The notes below the pieces were generated by a model, which saw nothing but the letters and a program-made list of their open reading frames with translations, was not told the DNA's origin and ran no database searches. The translations under genes were made by a program, and so were the position numbers. Source: Treponema_C sp050320395 (lineage in GTDB: Bacteria; Spirochaetota; Spirochaetia; Treponematales; Treponemataceae). From it: a stretch of 64,000 bases of DNA. Below are positions 53,728 through 62,290 of the stretch, in pieces. Within the stretch, counting starts at the first letter, position 1. The number at the start of each line of letters is the position of its first letter. Where the stretch lies: assembly GCF_050320395.1 (NCBI RefSeq), contig NZ_CP144459.1, positions 1,612,001-1,676,000 of the forward strand. Reading direction: 5' to 3'.

Positions 53728-55020
53728 ATGAAAACCTTATACCTTGAATGTGCAATGGGAGCTTCGGGCGATATGCTTGCGGGCGCCCTTTCGGAATTGA
53801 TTCCGGACAGTGCCGATTTTTGTAAAAAACTGAACGACATCGGTTTGGAAGAAGTCCGTTTTTCGGCCGAAAAAAACATAAAATGCGGCATAACCGGAAC
53901 AAAATTCAAGGTGCTTGTAAACGGCGAAGAAGAAAAAAGTATCGATGCCCCCGGCCATACACACACACATGAACACACACACAACCACGAGTACTCTCAC
54001 AATCATGAGCATCCGCACGGCCATTCGTCCTTTGCCGATATAAAAAAACGCATTGCCGCCTTACAAGTAAGCAATAAAGTTAAAGCCGATATTGAAGCGG
54101 TATACGCTTTAATTGCCGAAGCCGAAAGTTATGTTCATAATACAAGTATCGACAACATTCATTTTCACGAAGTGGGAAGCGCCGACGCCTTGGCCGATAT
54201 AACCGCCGTTTGTATGCTTATCGAGGCACTTTCCCCCGATACAATAATCGCTTCTCCGGTAAACGTCGGAAGCGGACATGTGCACTGCGCACACGGCATC
54301 CTGCCCGTCCCGGCCCCCGCTACAGCCCGCATTTTACGCGGTATTCCCGTATATGCCGGAGCGGTTCAAGGCGAATTATGTACGCCGACGGGAGCCGCCC
54401 TGCTCGCTCATTTTGCGGCAAGTTTTGAGAGGCTTCCCGGAATGAAGATTTCGGCAATCGGCTACGGCATGGGGACAAAGGATTTTCCGCAGGCAAACTG
54501 CCTTCGAGCCTTTTGGGGAACGGTTTGCAAAGACGCAGCCCCGCAAAATACGGAAGCGGCCGAACATACCGAAAATGCCGAAAACACGGAACGGATAATA
54601 GAGCTTTCCTGTAATATAGACGATATGACGGGCGAAGCCCTTGCTTTTGCCGCGGAAATCTTATTTGAAAACGGTGCCTTGGACGTATTTACAACTCCGA
54701 TCGGTATGAAAAAGTCGCGGCCTGCAGTAATGCTTACCTGTCTTTGTCTGCCTGCCGAAAGCTCGCGCATGGCGGATCTCATCCTCCGCCATACAAGTAC
54801 ACTCGGTGTGCGCGAAAAATCATGCCTGCGACGTATGCTTCCCCGAAGCGAAAAAACGGTACAAACGCCCTACGGCAGTGTGCGCATAAAAATCGCTCAA
54901 AGCGGCAGCATACAAAAAAACAAGATCGAATATGAGGATGCAGCCCGTATTGCGCGAAGTCAAAACATTCCCCTAGGCAATGTATATCAAGCAATAGAAA
55001 AAACTGCACAAAATGATTAA
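53728..55020 (+). CDS. larC: LarC, nickel-insertion protein, single reading frame
   Basis: CTP-dependent cyclometallase that inserts nickel into the pincer nucleotide. Encodes 430 aa. N-terminal YLECAMGASGDMLAGALSEL, then a His-rich metal-handling stretch (residues about 75-97, about eleven His), IHFHEVGSADALADI, GHVHCAHGILPVPAPAT and GELCTPTGAALLAHFA; the C-terminal domain has CNIDDMTGEALAFAAEIL and GMKKSRPAVMLTCLC. Unlike Lactobacillus plantarum, where larC is two frames joined by programmed frameshift, here it is one frame. No larA lies in the window. Confidence 0.95.
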   Translation: MKTLYLECAMGASGDMLAGALSELIPDSADFCKKLNDIGLEEVRFSAEKNIKCGITGTKFKVLVNGEEEKSIDAPGHTHTHEHTHNHEYSHNHEHPHGHSSFADIKKRIAALQVSNKVKADIEAVYALIAEAESYVHNTSIDNIHFHEVGSADALADITAVCMLIEALSPDTIIASPVNVGSGHVHCAHGILPVPAPATARILRGIPVYAGAVQGELCTPTGAALLAHFAASFERLPGMKISAIGYGMGTKDFPQANCLRAFWGTVCKDAAPQNTEAAEHTENAENTERIIELSCNIDDMTGEALAFAAEILFENGALDVFTTPIGMKKSRPAVMLTCLCLPAESSRMADLILRHTSTLGVREKSCLRRMLPRSEKTVQTPYGSVRIKIAQSGSIQKNKIEYEDAARIARSQNIPLGNVYQAIEKTAQND

Positions 55021-55048
55021 AAAAGTATCGAAATTGCGATTTTTTCCC

Positions 55049-55080
55049 TTTACAAACATGAATTCACGCCGTATTATAAT
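55049..55080 (+). promoter_or_regulatory. Candidate promoter of the secreted-effector operon
   Basis: TTTACA (55049-55054) and a perfect TATAAT (55075-55080), but the spacer is 20 bp, so the -35 is uncertain. The transcript would have a leader of about 145 nt. Confidence 0.4.
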
Positions 55081-55088
55081 GTCAGGAT

Positions 55089-55128
55089 AACTTTTTTTAA
55101 GAAAAATGCATTTTTTTCTTAAAAAGTT
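55089..55128 (+). promoter_or_regulatory. AT-rich hairpin in the leader of the effector gene
   Basis: AACTTTTTTTAAGAAAAA mirrors TTTTTTTCTTAAAAAGTT around TGCA, then a T-run follows. It could end the lar operon in either direction, or act as an attenuator or 5' stabiliser for the effector transcript. The remaining leader to 55234 also has a CCGATT/AATCGG hairpin near 55182-55206. Confidence 0.5.
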
Positions 55129-55234
55129 GTATTTTTTTGCACATAAAATCCAATAATACCTGTAGAGGGTAATACGGGATAACCGATTAAATCCCAAACG
55201 AATCGGCGGTTCCCTGCCCTCGCAGGAGGACATT

Positions 55235-56734
55235 ATGTCAAGGAAAAAACGGACTCACAACACAAAACACATGCCGTCCGATGAACAAATGAAGGCGTCG
55301 GGAATCCGTGAATTGACTGCTGAAGAGCTGCTCAAAGTCAACGGCGGAGGTCAGGTGGAAGGAGCCGGCCCTGTTTGCGGCCCCGCTCCGGACATTCCGG
55401 ATGATCCGCCGAGTTCGGGAAGCTCATCTTCAGGCGGAAGTTTGTCGGGAGGTTCGGAAAGTTCATCAGGCAGCTCGTCGAGCGGAAATTCGTCCGGCGG
55501 TTCGTCGAGTAATTCAGGTTCTTCCGGCGGCGGCAACGGTTCATCGGGAGGAAGCAGCGGCACAAATGATTCATCCCCCCCGCCTTCTTCAACTCCTTCC
55601 GAACCCGTAACCGGCGGTAATTCCGACGATACCGGAGGAGGATACACGGATTATCCTGAAGCCGGATATATCGACTATCAGGAAAGCGGCGGCTCATCGG
55701 GAGGCGGTTCGTCAAACGGCAGCTCCGGAAGTTCGGATAACCATTCTTCCGACAGCGGCAATGCAGACAGCGGTTATTCGGATGACAGTTGGGGCGGCTC
55801 GTCCGATAACGACAGTTCGGACAGCGGCGGTTCGTATACAGGAGGCTCATACACGGGCGGCGGGTTCACTTATACACCGCCCGTACACAATCAGGAGCCG
55901 TCAGCACCGTCTCCGATAGAAGAAACGGTTGAAGAAACGCAAAATGTACAGGAAAATACGGGCGTAACATCATCGCTGCCGCAAAAGCCGACAAGTGAGC
56001 AAGATACACGGCCGCCCGAAAGATTGAAAGACCGCTTTAACACTGCAAATGAAGGGCGGGAGGGGATTCACGGTATTTTCAAAAATATGAAAGATAATGC
56101 CGTTGAAACATGGAATAGGTTGAAAAAAAAAGAACAACCTAAGGCAATCGGTGTTGATGACGATCAATATAAGATTCCGGAGCAATTAAACAGACAAAAG
56201 GGAGTGATAGTATCCTTTGATAAAAGCGAGGAAAAATTGAAAGTCAATTCCTATCGAAAATTGGAAAATGGAGACTGGCAGTTAACAAGAACATATACTA
56301 TCGATGCTCACAATAATGTACGTAATGAATTGAATCAAAGAAGAGAAGCACCTGATGTAACAACCTGTCCTAAGGACGGATCTGAGGCACAGTGGTACTT
56401 TCCTAGACAATTTCCGAACGGTACATGGGAACTCGGCTTAAGCAGAAAAAGCAACAGCTCAAATGTGGAAGGTGTTTTCATTCCTACAACAGCCTATCAG
56501 GATGTACCTGTGTATGGTCCCAAAAGCAGTTCTAAACCTATTCCTGATGCTAACGGAAATTATATAGCAACAGGTGTACAATCGGATACCGGATACGGAA
56601 TCCATTTTGCAAAAGGAACAACATGGGGTTGTATAGGCTTGAAAAGCATATCTGATGCCATGTGGCTGGCTAAAATAACAGACAGTGCACTACTTTCCAC
56701 AAACGGTTTTGCACGGCTGAGAGTACAGGAGTAA
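55235..56734 (+). CDS. Double-glycine-leader secreted protein, L,D-transpeptidase-like C-terminus
   Basis: Encodes 499 aa, start ATG 55235 with AGGAGG 5 bp upstream. Residues 1-38 are an export leader ending in a double glycine (ELTAEELLKVNGG), the signal cut by C39-peptidase ABC transporters. Residues about 50-235 are a Ser/Gly/Asn/Asp-rich linker; residues 236-290 are Pro/Glu/Thr-rich. The C-terminal about 200 residues look folded: KGVIVSFDKSEEKLKVNSYR (strand pair), WYFPRQFPNGTWELG, then GYGIHFAKGTTWGCIGLKS with His457 and Cys466. This resembles the His...(S/T)xGCI signature of L,D-transpeptidase-fold (YkuD, DUF2778/Tlde1-type) enzymes, hence a possible cell-wall-targeting bacteriocin or effector. 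Matching exporter genes are downstream. The enzymatic assignment is inference from one motif. Confidence 0.7.
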   Translation: MSRKKRTHNTKHMPSDEQMKASGIRELTAEELLKVNGGGQVEGAGPVCGPAPDIPDDPPSSGSSSSGGSLSGGSESSSGSSSSGNSSGGSSSNSGSSGGGNGSSGGSSGTNDSSPPPSSTPSEPVTGGNSDDTGGGYTDYPEAGYIDYQESGGSSGGGSSNGSSGSSDNHSSDSGNADSGYSDDSWGGSSDNDSSDSGGSYTGGSYTGGGFTYTPPVHNQEPSAPSPIEETVEETQNVQENTGVTSSLPQKPTSEQDTRPPERLKDRFNTANEGREGIHGIFKNMKDNAVETWNRLKKKEQPKAIGVDDDQYKIPEQLNRQKGVIVSFDKSEEKLKVNSYRKLENGDWQLTRTYTIDAHNNVRNELNQRREAPDVTTCPKDGSEAQWYFPRQFPNGTWELGLSRKSNSSNVEGVFIPTTAYQDVPVYGPKSSSKPIPDANGNYIATGVQSDTGYGIHFAKGTTWGCIGLKSISDAMWLAKITDSALLSTNGFARLRVQE

Positions 56735-56736
56735 CT

Positions 56737-57279
56737 ATGAAAAATTATCGATTGCAATCATGGATGAGTATCATCGGATTTTTGCTTATTGTATCGGGAA
56801 TACGGGGAATCGCACAGGAGGCGACCGGAGGAAAAGGAGCAAAAACAGCCGAAAACTCAAATTTTCCCCGAGACATCTTTGCCTCATATATTTTCCAAGG
56901 CATACCCGAAAACCCCGAATTAATTACGGAAGAACACAAGGTGGAAAAACTGAATGAAAATGAAGCACAACAAGAACATTGGCGATTTGCAGGAGAATGG
57001 GATACTGTTATTATATGTTCTTCAGAAAATTTTAATATTGTTTACACGCAGTACAAAGATGAATATAAGATTCAATATGTTAAATTGACGGGAAAAACAC
57101 CATGTGCAACCGAATGGAGTTCCTACATAGGGAAAAACACAGACTATCTTTTGCGAGTCTTCGGAGAACCGAAAAGCCTAAATACTTCAACGGTACTCTA
57201 CAGCACTGATGAATACTATATACTCTTCAACTATGATAAAAAAATTATAAGCAGTATTCTTTTGGCACGAGAGCAGTAA
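56737..57279 (+). CDS. Exported protein, candidate immunity protein 1
   Basis: Encodes 180 aa, 2 bp after the effector stop, with AGGAG upstream. An N-terminal signal peptide (hydrophobic run to about residue 26, AQEA cleavage) sends it to the periplasm. The mature part is related to the next gene product: DIFASYIFQGIPENPELITEE aligns with DIFEADIFMNLPDSPLAITEE, then SENFNIVYTQYKDEYKIQY and EWSSYIGKNTDYLLRVFGEPK have counterparts. No family recognised. Tight coupling to a secreted wall-active candidate and periplasmic location suggest immunity or a dedicated chaperone; this is inference. Confidence 0.65.
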   Translation: MKNYRLQSWMSIIGFLLIVSGIRGIAQEATGGKGAKTAENSNFPRDIFASYIFQGIPENPELITEEHKVEKLNENEAQQEHWRFAGEWDTVIICSSENFNIVYTQYKDEYKIQYVKLTGKTPCATEWSSYIGKNTDYLLRVFGEPKSLNTSTVLYSTDEYYILFNYDKKIISSILLAREQ

Positions 57280-57300
57280 ACTATTAAAACGGGGTAAACT

Positions 57301-57918
57301 ATGAAATATATACAGAAGATCATGATACTGATATTGGCTATGTGTGTGTCGTGTTCAAAAAACACAGGGAAGTCCGATACAATCGATATACCGAAAGAGC
57401 CGGAAAAGACGGAAGTACAAATCGCAGCCGAAGCACAACAGGTACCGGAAGTACAAGATATATTTGAAGCCGATATTTTTATGAATCTCCCCGATTCTCC
57501 GCTTGCGATAACCGAAGAATGTACCGTTAAGGAGCTGTCGGATGTTGAAGTATTTTCTTTGGATGAAAAAAGCGGTATGAAGGCTTCCGTTTCGGGAATC
57601 TATGATTCCGTTGTCGCAGCTGAATCGGAGAAATTTACAATACTCTATACTGTGTACCGGGGTACCTATAAGCTTTGCTATGCCGCTTTTTATGCTCAAA
57701 CGCCTCTGAATGAAAAATGGAGCGGTTATATCGATACCCCGTCTTACGATATTTTAGCTGCATTCGGTACTCCATACGAGATACAAGACAATTCTCCCAT
57801 CGTCATGTCGTATAAAAAAGACATATGGCTGACCGGAGAGGGTCTTACGAGTATCTGTATTCAATTTTATTATGAGAACAAGAGGATTCAGAAGGTCGCA
57901 CTATGGAAACAGCGTTAA
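57301..57918 (+). CDS. Lipoprotein paralogue, candidate immunity protein 2
   Basis: Encodes 205 aa with a lipoprotein signal (LILAMCVSC, Cys18). After a Lys/Glu/Pro-rich linker, residues from Asp53 are paralogous to the preceding protein (shared DIF-x-x-x-IF, ITEE, SEKFTILYTVYRGTYKLCY, GYIDTPSYDILAAFGTPYE). So two tandem, differently localised versions (soluble periplasmic and membrane-anchored) follow the effector gene. It lies 83 bp before an IS insertion. No family recognised. Confidence 0.65.
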   Translation: MKYIQKIMILILAMCVSCSKNTGKSDTIDIPKEPEKTEVQIAAEAQQVPEVQDIFEADIFMNLPDSPLAITEECTVKELSDVEVFSLDEKSGMKASVSGIYDSVVAAESEKFTILYTVYRGTYKLCYAAFYAQTPLNEKWSGYIDTPSYDILAAFGTPYEIQDNSPIVMSYKKDIWLTGEGLTSICIQFYYENKRIQKVALWKQR

Positions 57919-58009
57919 GAGTTCTTATAGCCGCAGTTAAAGGGAAGCCAAATTCAAGCATCTTATGAAAAAGAGAGTGCCGTATTCAATGTGTTAAAAA
58001 TTAAAAAAG

Positions 58010-59345
58010 GGCCCTGTAAAAATATTTGTGTAAATGGCTGAAAATATGATACTCTAGGAGGAGTATATGACAGCCAGAAAAAACAAGAAAGAGAAGGACG
58101 CAATCGATCAGATGCTCGATCGGATTGATTTCCACGGAATGACCAAGGATGAGCTTACCGGTCAGGACGGACTATTACGTCAAATTACAAAGCGCTTTTA
58201 TGAGCGGGCGTTGCAGGCAGAGCTGGATGAGCACCTCGGCTATGCAAAGCATGACAATGCAGGGGACAACTCGGGCAACAGTAGAAACGGCTACACGGAC
58301 AAGTCCGTAATCATGAACGACAACAGCACGGTAGAAATCGAGGTACCGCGCGACCGTAATAGCACATTCGAGCCGCTGATAATCCCTAAACACGACAGAC
58401 GTGCCCCCTTGTTCAACGACCAGATTATCTCGATGTACTCATTCGGGATGAGCTGCCGCGACATACAACGGCACCTGCAGAATATCTATGGGGTGGAAGT
58501 TTCACCGGAATTAATTTCTCGAGTGACCGAATCAGTCATTGAGGATGTTCGCCAGTGGCGCAATCGCCCGCTTGAGAAGTCTTACCCGATACTTTTCCTC
58601 GATGCCTTACGAGTAAACTCAAGACAGGACGGCAAGAACGTCAACAAAGCCCTGTATGTTGCTCTGGCAATAAACTGGGAAGGCAAAAAAGAGGTTTTGG
58701 GGCTGTGGCTTGCTGACACGGAAGGAGCGAAGTTCTGGATGAGTGTGCTGACTGACATAAAGAACCGGGGTACAAATGACATTCTCATAGCCTGCATGGA
58801 CGGGCTTACCGGGTTCCCCGACGCGCTCAGAGCAATTTTTCCGGACACTCACATCCAGCATTGCATAGTGCACATGATCCGAAGCTCGACGAAGTTTGTT
58901 TCTTACAAGGATTTGAAGCAAGTCTGCCGCGACTTGAAGGAAATCTACTGTGCAGTGAACGCAGACAGCGGACGTGAAGCGCTTGAAGATTTTGGAAAAA
59001 AATGGGACGGCAAGTACCCGATGATTTCGGCCTCATGGCAGCGTAACTGGAACGAGCTGACGGAGTTCTTCTCGTACCCGGACAGCATCCGCCGTGTCAT
59101 CTACACGACAAATGCAATTGAGAGCCTGAACTTTTCCCTGCGCAAAGTCACGCGCAATAAATCAAGTTTTCCCGATGACGATTCGATATATAAGGTGATG
59201 TACCTTGCGATTAAGAATGCGAGCGCAAAGTGGACTATGCCGATTAAGGAATGGGGACCGGCGGTCAACCAGTTCGCTATCCTTTTTGAGGGACGCTTTC
59301 CACTTTGTTAGGAAATGCCATTTACACAGATTTTGTGACAGGCTC
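58010..59345 (+). mobile_element. IS256-family insertion sequence with 8-bp target duplication
   Basis: A 1336-bp element bounded by imperfect 29-bp inverted repeats (23 of 29 positions match; inner TGTGTAAATGGC is perfect) at 58010-58038 and 59317-59345. The flanks are identical TAAAAAAG at 58002-58009 and 59346-59353, the 8-bp target duplication expected of IS256 elements. It splits the effector/immunity genes from the export genes. Confidence 0.9.
58067..59311 (+). CDS. IS256-family (Mutator-type) transposase
   Basis: Encodes 414 aa, full length, with no internal disruption. The DDE catalytic residues are in FLDALRVNSRQDG (Asp), CMDGLTGFPDALRAIFPDTHIQHCIVH (Asp, with the family's CxxH-like His region) and YTTNAIESLNFSLRKVTRNK (Glu). 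Start ATG follows TAGGAGGAG. Probably active. Confidence 0.95.
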   Translation: MTARKNKKEKDAIDQMLDRIDFHGMTKDELTGQDGLLRQITKRFYERALQAELDEHLGYAKHDNAGDNSGNSRNGYTDKSVIMNDNSTVEIEVPRDRNSTFEPLIIPKHDRRAPLFNDQIISMYSFGMSCRDIQRHLQNIYGVEVSPELISRVTESVIEDVRQWRNRPLEKSYPILFLDALRVNSRQDGKNVNKALYVALAINWEGKKEVLGLWLADTEGAKFWMSVLTDIKNRGTNDILIACMDGLTGFPDALRAIFPDTHIQHCIVHMIRSSTKFVSYKDLKQVCRDLKEIYCAVNADSGREALEDFGKKWDGKYPMISASWQRNWNELTEFFSYPDSIRRVIYTTNAIESLNFSLRKVTRNKSSFPDDDSIYKVMYLAIKNASAKWTMPIKEWGPAVNQFAILFEGRFPLC

Positions 59346-59370
59346 TAAAAAAGATCATATCTTCCTCCTT

Positions 59371-59415
59371 GGGTGTTTTGGACGCAAAAGCTTCTAAAAC
59401 ACCCTTTTTTTTATT
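59371..59415 (+). terminator. Intrinsic terminator, likely of the effector/immunity operon before IS insertion
   Basis: GGGTGTTTT (59371-59379) pairs with AAAACACCC (59396-59404) and is followed by a long T-run. It lies only 17 bp beyond the right target duplication, so the IS landed between immunity gene 2 and its terminator. Confidence 0.75.
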
Positions 59416-59630
59416 TTTTTCTTAATTTTTTTATTTTTATTCTTTAAAAAGTATATTTTTTTTTCAATCGATCCCTATATATATAATGAGGAGGTTTTAA
59501 ACGGGCGGCTCAAATAGCGTTGCCCGCCTTAACTTAGAGTTTTTCCCCTTGATATTGCAGAGGACAAAACTCCCGCTATCTACAGTGCTTTCTTACGTGC
59601 ATGAGGAACCGCTTTTATAAGGAGGACGCT
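59416..59630 (+). promoter_or_regulatory. Leader/promoter region of the export operon
   Basis: Holds TATAAT at 59482-59487 within an AT-rich tract (no convincing -35), an orphan GAGGAGG just after it, and a GGGCGG...GCCCGCC hairpin near 59504-59530. No gene is supported between these and the adaptor start. The export genes therefore probably have their own promoter. Confidence 0.4.
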
Positions 59631-60785
59631 ATGAAAGAAAGGGTTATGCTTATCCCCTTGGAAGATTTGGAATATGGTCAGGAAATTGTATTACACAGGG
59701 AGCCCAAGATACTTTCAGTTACGGTATGGCTTATCGTCGCTTTGATAAGTTCTGCCCTTCTATGGATTGTATTCGGTAAAACCGAAGAAACGGTACGCGC
59801 GCGCGGCACGGTGCGTCCGGTATCGAACGTTTCATCGGTAAAAAATGCGGTTGCAGGAGAAATTACCGCCTTGTATTACCGGAACGGAAAAGCGGTAGAA
59901 AAGGGAGAACTTTTACTGCATATCGATTCAAAGGCTTTGGAGGCAAAGGCCGAAGCGTTGCAAACTGCGGCCCGAAAATTCCTTTTGACAGCCGAGGGAC
60001 TCAAAGAAACCGAAAAAAGTTTTTACAAAAAGAAAAACCTTATAAATAAAAATAACAGTGCCGCCTATACACGCTTTCAATCCTATATGTATCGCCAGCG
60101 TTTATTTGAAGAGCGTTTTTCTCTTGCCGAAAAAACCTGGAAAGAAGCAAAGGCTCTTCCGAAAGAAGCTATGACCGCCGTACGTTTGCGGGAACTTGAA
60201 TACGAAAAAAACATTGCTTTTTTAAATGCCGAAACGCATAAAACGGATTTTATCACTACGATAAACACCGAATATATTCAAACTTCGGTGGAAATTGAAA
60301 ATATAAAAAGCCAAATGGAACAGATAAGACAAAGTTTAAGAAACTGTTGTGTGTATGCGCCCATAAGCGGAAATATACAGGAAATATCTTCGCTGAATAC
60401 GGGAGACTATCTTTTTGCCGATCAAAGGATTTTGAATATTATTCCTTTCGAAAACGGCGCATATAAAGCCGAATTAAAAATTCCTGCAAAAATGCGCGGA
60501 CGCTTGGAGCCGGGCATGAAAATCAAAATGCGGTTTCCCGCCTTCCCCTTTTATGAATTCGGCGGCGCGGAAAGTATTATCAACACGATAGATCCGGATG
60601 CTTCAACCGAGCCGAACGGAGCCTTGTATTTTACGGTTTCTTCCGATATCGGTAAAGCATTTCTGCAGGACAAAAAGCGCAATATCTACCCTCTTAAAAG
60701 CGGATTGGAAATTGAAGGGAGGATTATACTCAAGGAACAAACAATCTTGAGATATATATTACGTAAACTCGATATGGTGTGGTAA
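59631..60785 (+). CDS. HlyD-type periplasmic adaptor of a type I secretion system
   Basis: Encodes 384 aa from ATG 59631, with AAGGAGGA 5-7 bp upstream. A single membrane segment at about residues 28-49 is followed by VSSVKNAVAGEITALYYRNGKAVEKGELLLHID (biotinyl/lipoyl half), a long coiled-coil hairpin (about 90-230) and CVYAPISGNIQEISSLNTGDYLF (second half). The C-terminal barrel includes GMKIKMRFPAFPFYEFGG. It bridges the ABC transporter and the TolC-like protein. Orientation and position make it the adaptor for the double-glycine substrate. Confidence 0.9.
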   Translation: MKERVMLIPLEDLEYGQEIVLHREPKILSVTVWLIVALISSALLWIVFGKTEETVRARGTVRPVSNVSSVKNAVAGEITALYYRNGKAVEKGELLLHIDSKALEAKAEALQTAARKFLLTAEGLKETEKSFYKKKNLINKNNSAAYTRFQSYMYRQRLFEERFSLAEKTWKEAKALPKEAMTAVRLRELEYEKNIAFLNAETHKTDFITTINTEYIQTSVEIENIKSQMEQIRQSLRNCCVYAPISGNIQEISSLNTGDYLFADQRILNIIPFENGAYKAELKIPAKMRGRLEPGMKIKMRFPAFPFYEFGGAESIINTIDPDASTEPNGALYFTVSSDIGKAFLQDKKRNIYPLKSGLEIEGRIILKEQTILRYILRKLDMVW

Positions 60786-60787
60786 GT

Positions 60788-62248
60788 ATGGCAAAAAGAT
60801 TCTGTGTATTCATTATACTTTGTGTCCCGATATTGCTTTTCGGAGCCGATGACAAAACGGATAGGGACCATAGCGGTCTTGCCTCTGAAGACTACGAAAA
60901 ACTCATTGAAAAGGTTTTTAGACAAAGTCCGCTGTATAAAAATACGGTTTTGGAATACGGCAGTGAAGAGCTTTCCAGAAACGCCTATAAGTTCCGTTGG
61001 GTTACGCGCCCTCTGATTGATTCAGGCTATGCGGGAACCCTGCATACGGGAAAAAATCACGTACATAATCATGCGTTTAAAAATGCTTTGGTATTTTCTC
61101 AATCTCTTCCCGGAGGCATTTCCCTCCGGGCACAGGCGGAACAATTTTTCGCAGTCAATGTAAGCGGGAATAAAACCGGAGCCTCATCGGCACAGTCAAA
61201 ATACGGCTATGACTTCGACACTTCGGTTTCGCTCGCCATTCCCCTATATGCCGCCGCCCCTTCTTTGTATGTTCGGGCTGTAGAAAGTGAAATCCATACA
61301 TACAGGCTTTTATCGGAAGCGGCGGCAGCCGGTTTCGAGGCGGCAAAAAAGCGTATTAAAAGTCAAGCCGTAAATCACATAAGTTCTTATCTGCTTTTAA
61401 AAGAGCGTATCGCCATTGAAGGGCATCTTCAAAACGTAAGAGACAAAGAAGCTTTTGCGGACAACAGCCTTTGGGAAACGGGTAAAATCTCGTCCTTTGA
61501 ATTATCGGAACGCAGGACAAAACGCTATGAACGCTTTCTTGCATTTTCGGAACTTCAACAAACACTTTCCGAATTAAAGCGCAATTTATACAATTTCGGC
61601 TTAACGGAAGATGACATGCCCTCATCCATAGATTTATGGATTACCTATTGGGAAAACTTTATAAGTACCGCTACAATCAAAAACGGGTTGGACGCGGATG
61701 CGGAAGAAAAACGCCTGAAACTGAATTTTCTGAATAAAGCCGAACAGGGGCTCTTATCGCTTCCTTCGATCAATATATCCGCTCAGTTTACTCCGGTTTC
61801 CGCTTCAGCTTCGGCTCAAGGCGCGGCTTTATCCGGCTTTGCATCTTCAATCAATAACTACTGGAAGAGCATACAAAAGTGGGATTGCACTTTCAGGGCA
61901 AGTATAAAACTGTCCCTTTTTCCTTTTGACCGCGAATATGTTGCAAACGAAGAATTTGCGCTTTCCCGTAAGCAGTACAACAATGCTCTTGAATCGCTTG
62001 CCAGGTACCGCACAAACCGAAAAGCGCAGTATGAGGAAAGGCTTTTGCTTATACACAAGCTCCGTGATAAAGCCCTAATGGAAAAAAACGATGCTTTCAA
62101 TAAAATTCCTACGGCATCTTCTCTTCAATCTCAGGGCTATATAAGCGAAACTTCTTTAGAATATCAAAAATTACATGCGCTTTTAGCGGAAAATAAACAC
62201 AAAGAACTCAAGCTGCGCTTAATACAGACGGTATTGGAAGGGTACTGA
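60788..62248 (+). CDS. TolC-like outer-membrane efflux protein
   Basis: Encodes 486 aa from ATG 60788, 2 bp after the adaptor stop (a GTG at 60779 is also in frame). A signal peptide ends at about LLFGADD. Two long helical repeats typical of TolC are visible (for example YRLLSEAAAAGFEAAKKRIKS and EFALSRKQYNNALESLARYR), with a LSLAIPLYAAAP-like and a IKLSLFPFDREYV strand before each coil. Likely the outer-membrane channel for this exporter. Confidence 0.8.
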   Translation: MAKRFCVFIILCVPILLFGADDKTDRDHSGLASEDYEKLIEKVFRQSPLYKNTVLEYGSEELSRNAYKFRWVTRPLIDSGYAGTLHTGKNHVHNHAFKNALVFSQSLPGGISLRAQAEQFFAVNVSGNKTGASSAQSKYGYDFDTSVSLAIPLYAAAPSLYVRAVESEIHTYRLLSEAAAAGFEAAKKRIKSQAVNHISSYLLLKERIAIEGHLQNVRDKEAFADNSLWETGKISSFELSERRTKRYERFLAFSELQQTLSELKRNLYNFGLTEDDMPSSIDLWITYWENFISTATIKNGLDADAEEKRLKLNFLNKAEQGLLSLPSINISAQFTPVSASASAQGAALSGFASSINNYWKSIQKWDCTFRASIKLSLFPFDREYVANEEFALSRKQYNNALESLARYRTNRKAQYEERLLLIHKLRDKALMEKNDAFNKIPTASSLQSQGYISETSLEYQKLHALLAENKHKELKLRLIQTVLEGY

Positions 62249-62290
62249 CCGATACACAAAAGCGCCGCTCCAATCGAAACGGAGGTTTAT

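Noticed and set aside
53728..55020. Programmed frameshift in larC
   Set aside because: The gene reads through both domains in one frame without an internal stop.
55338..55850. Antisense frames rich in Arg/Asn or Pro/Glu opposite the Ser/Gly linker
   Set aside because: Low-complexity reverse translations of the linker; no start signals and the sense frame has a clear leader and domain.
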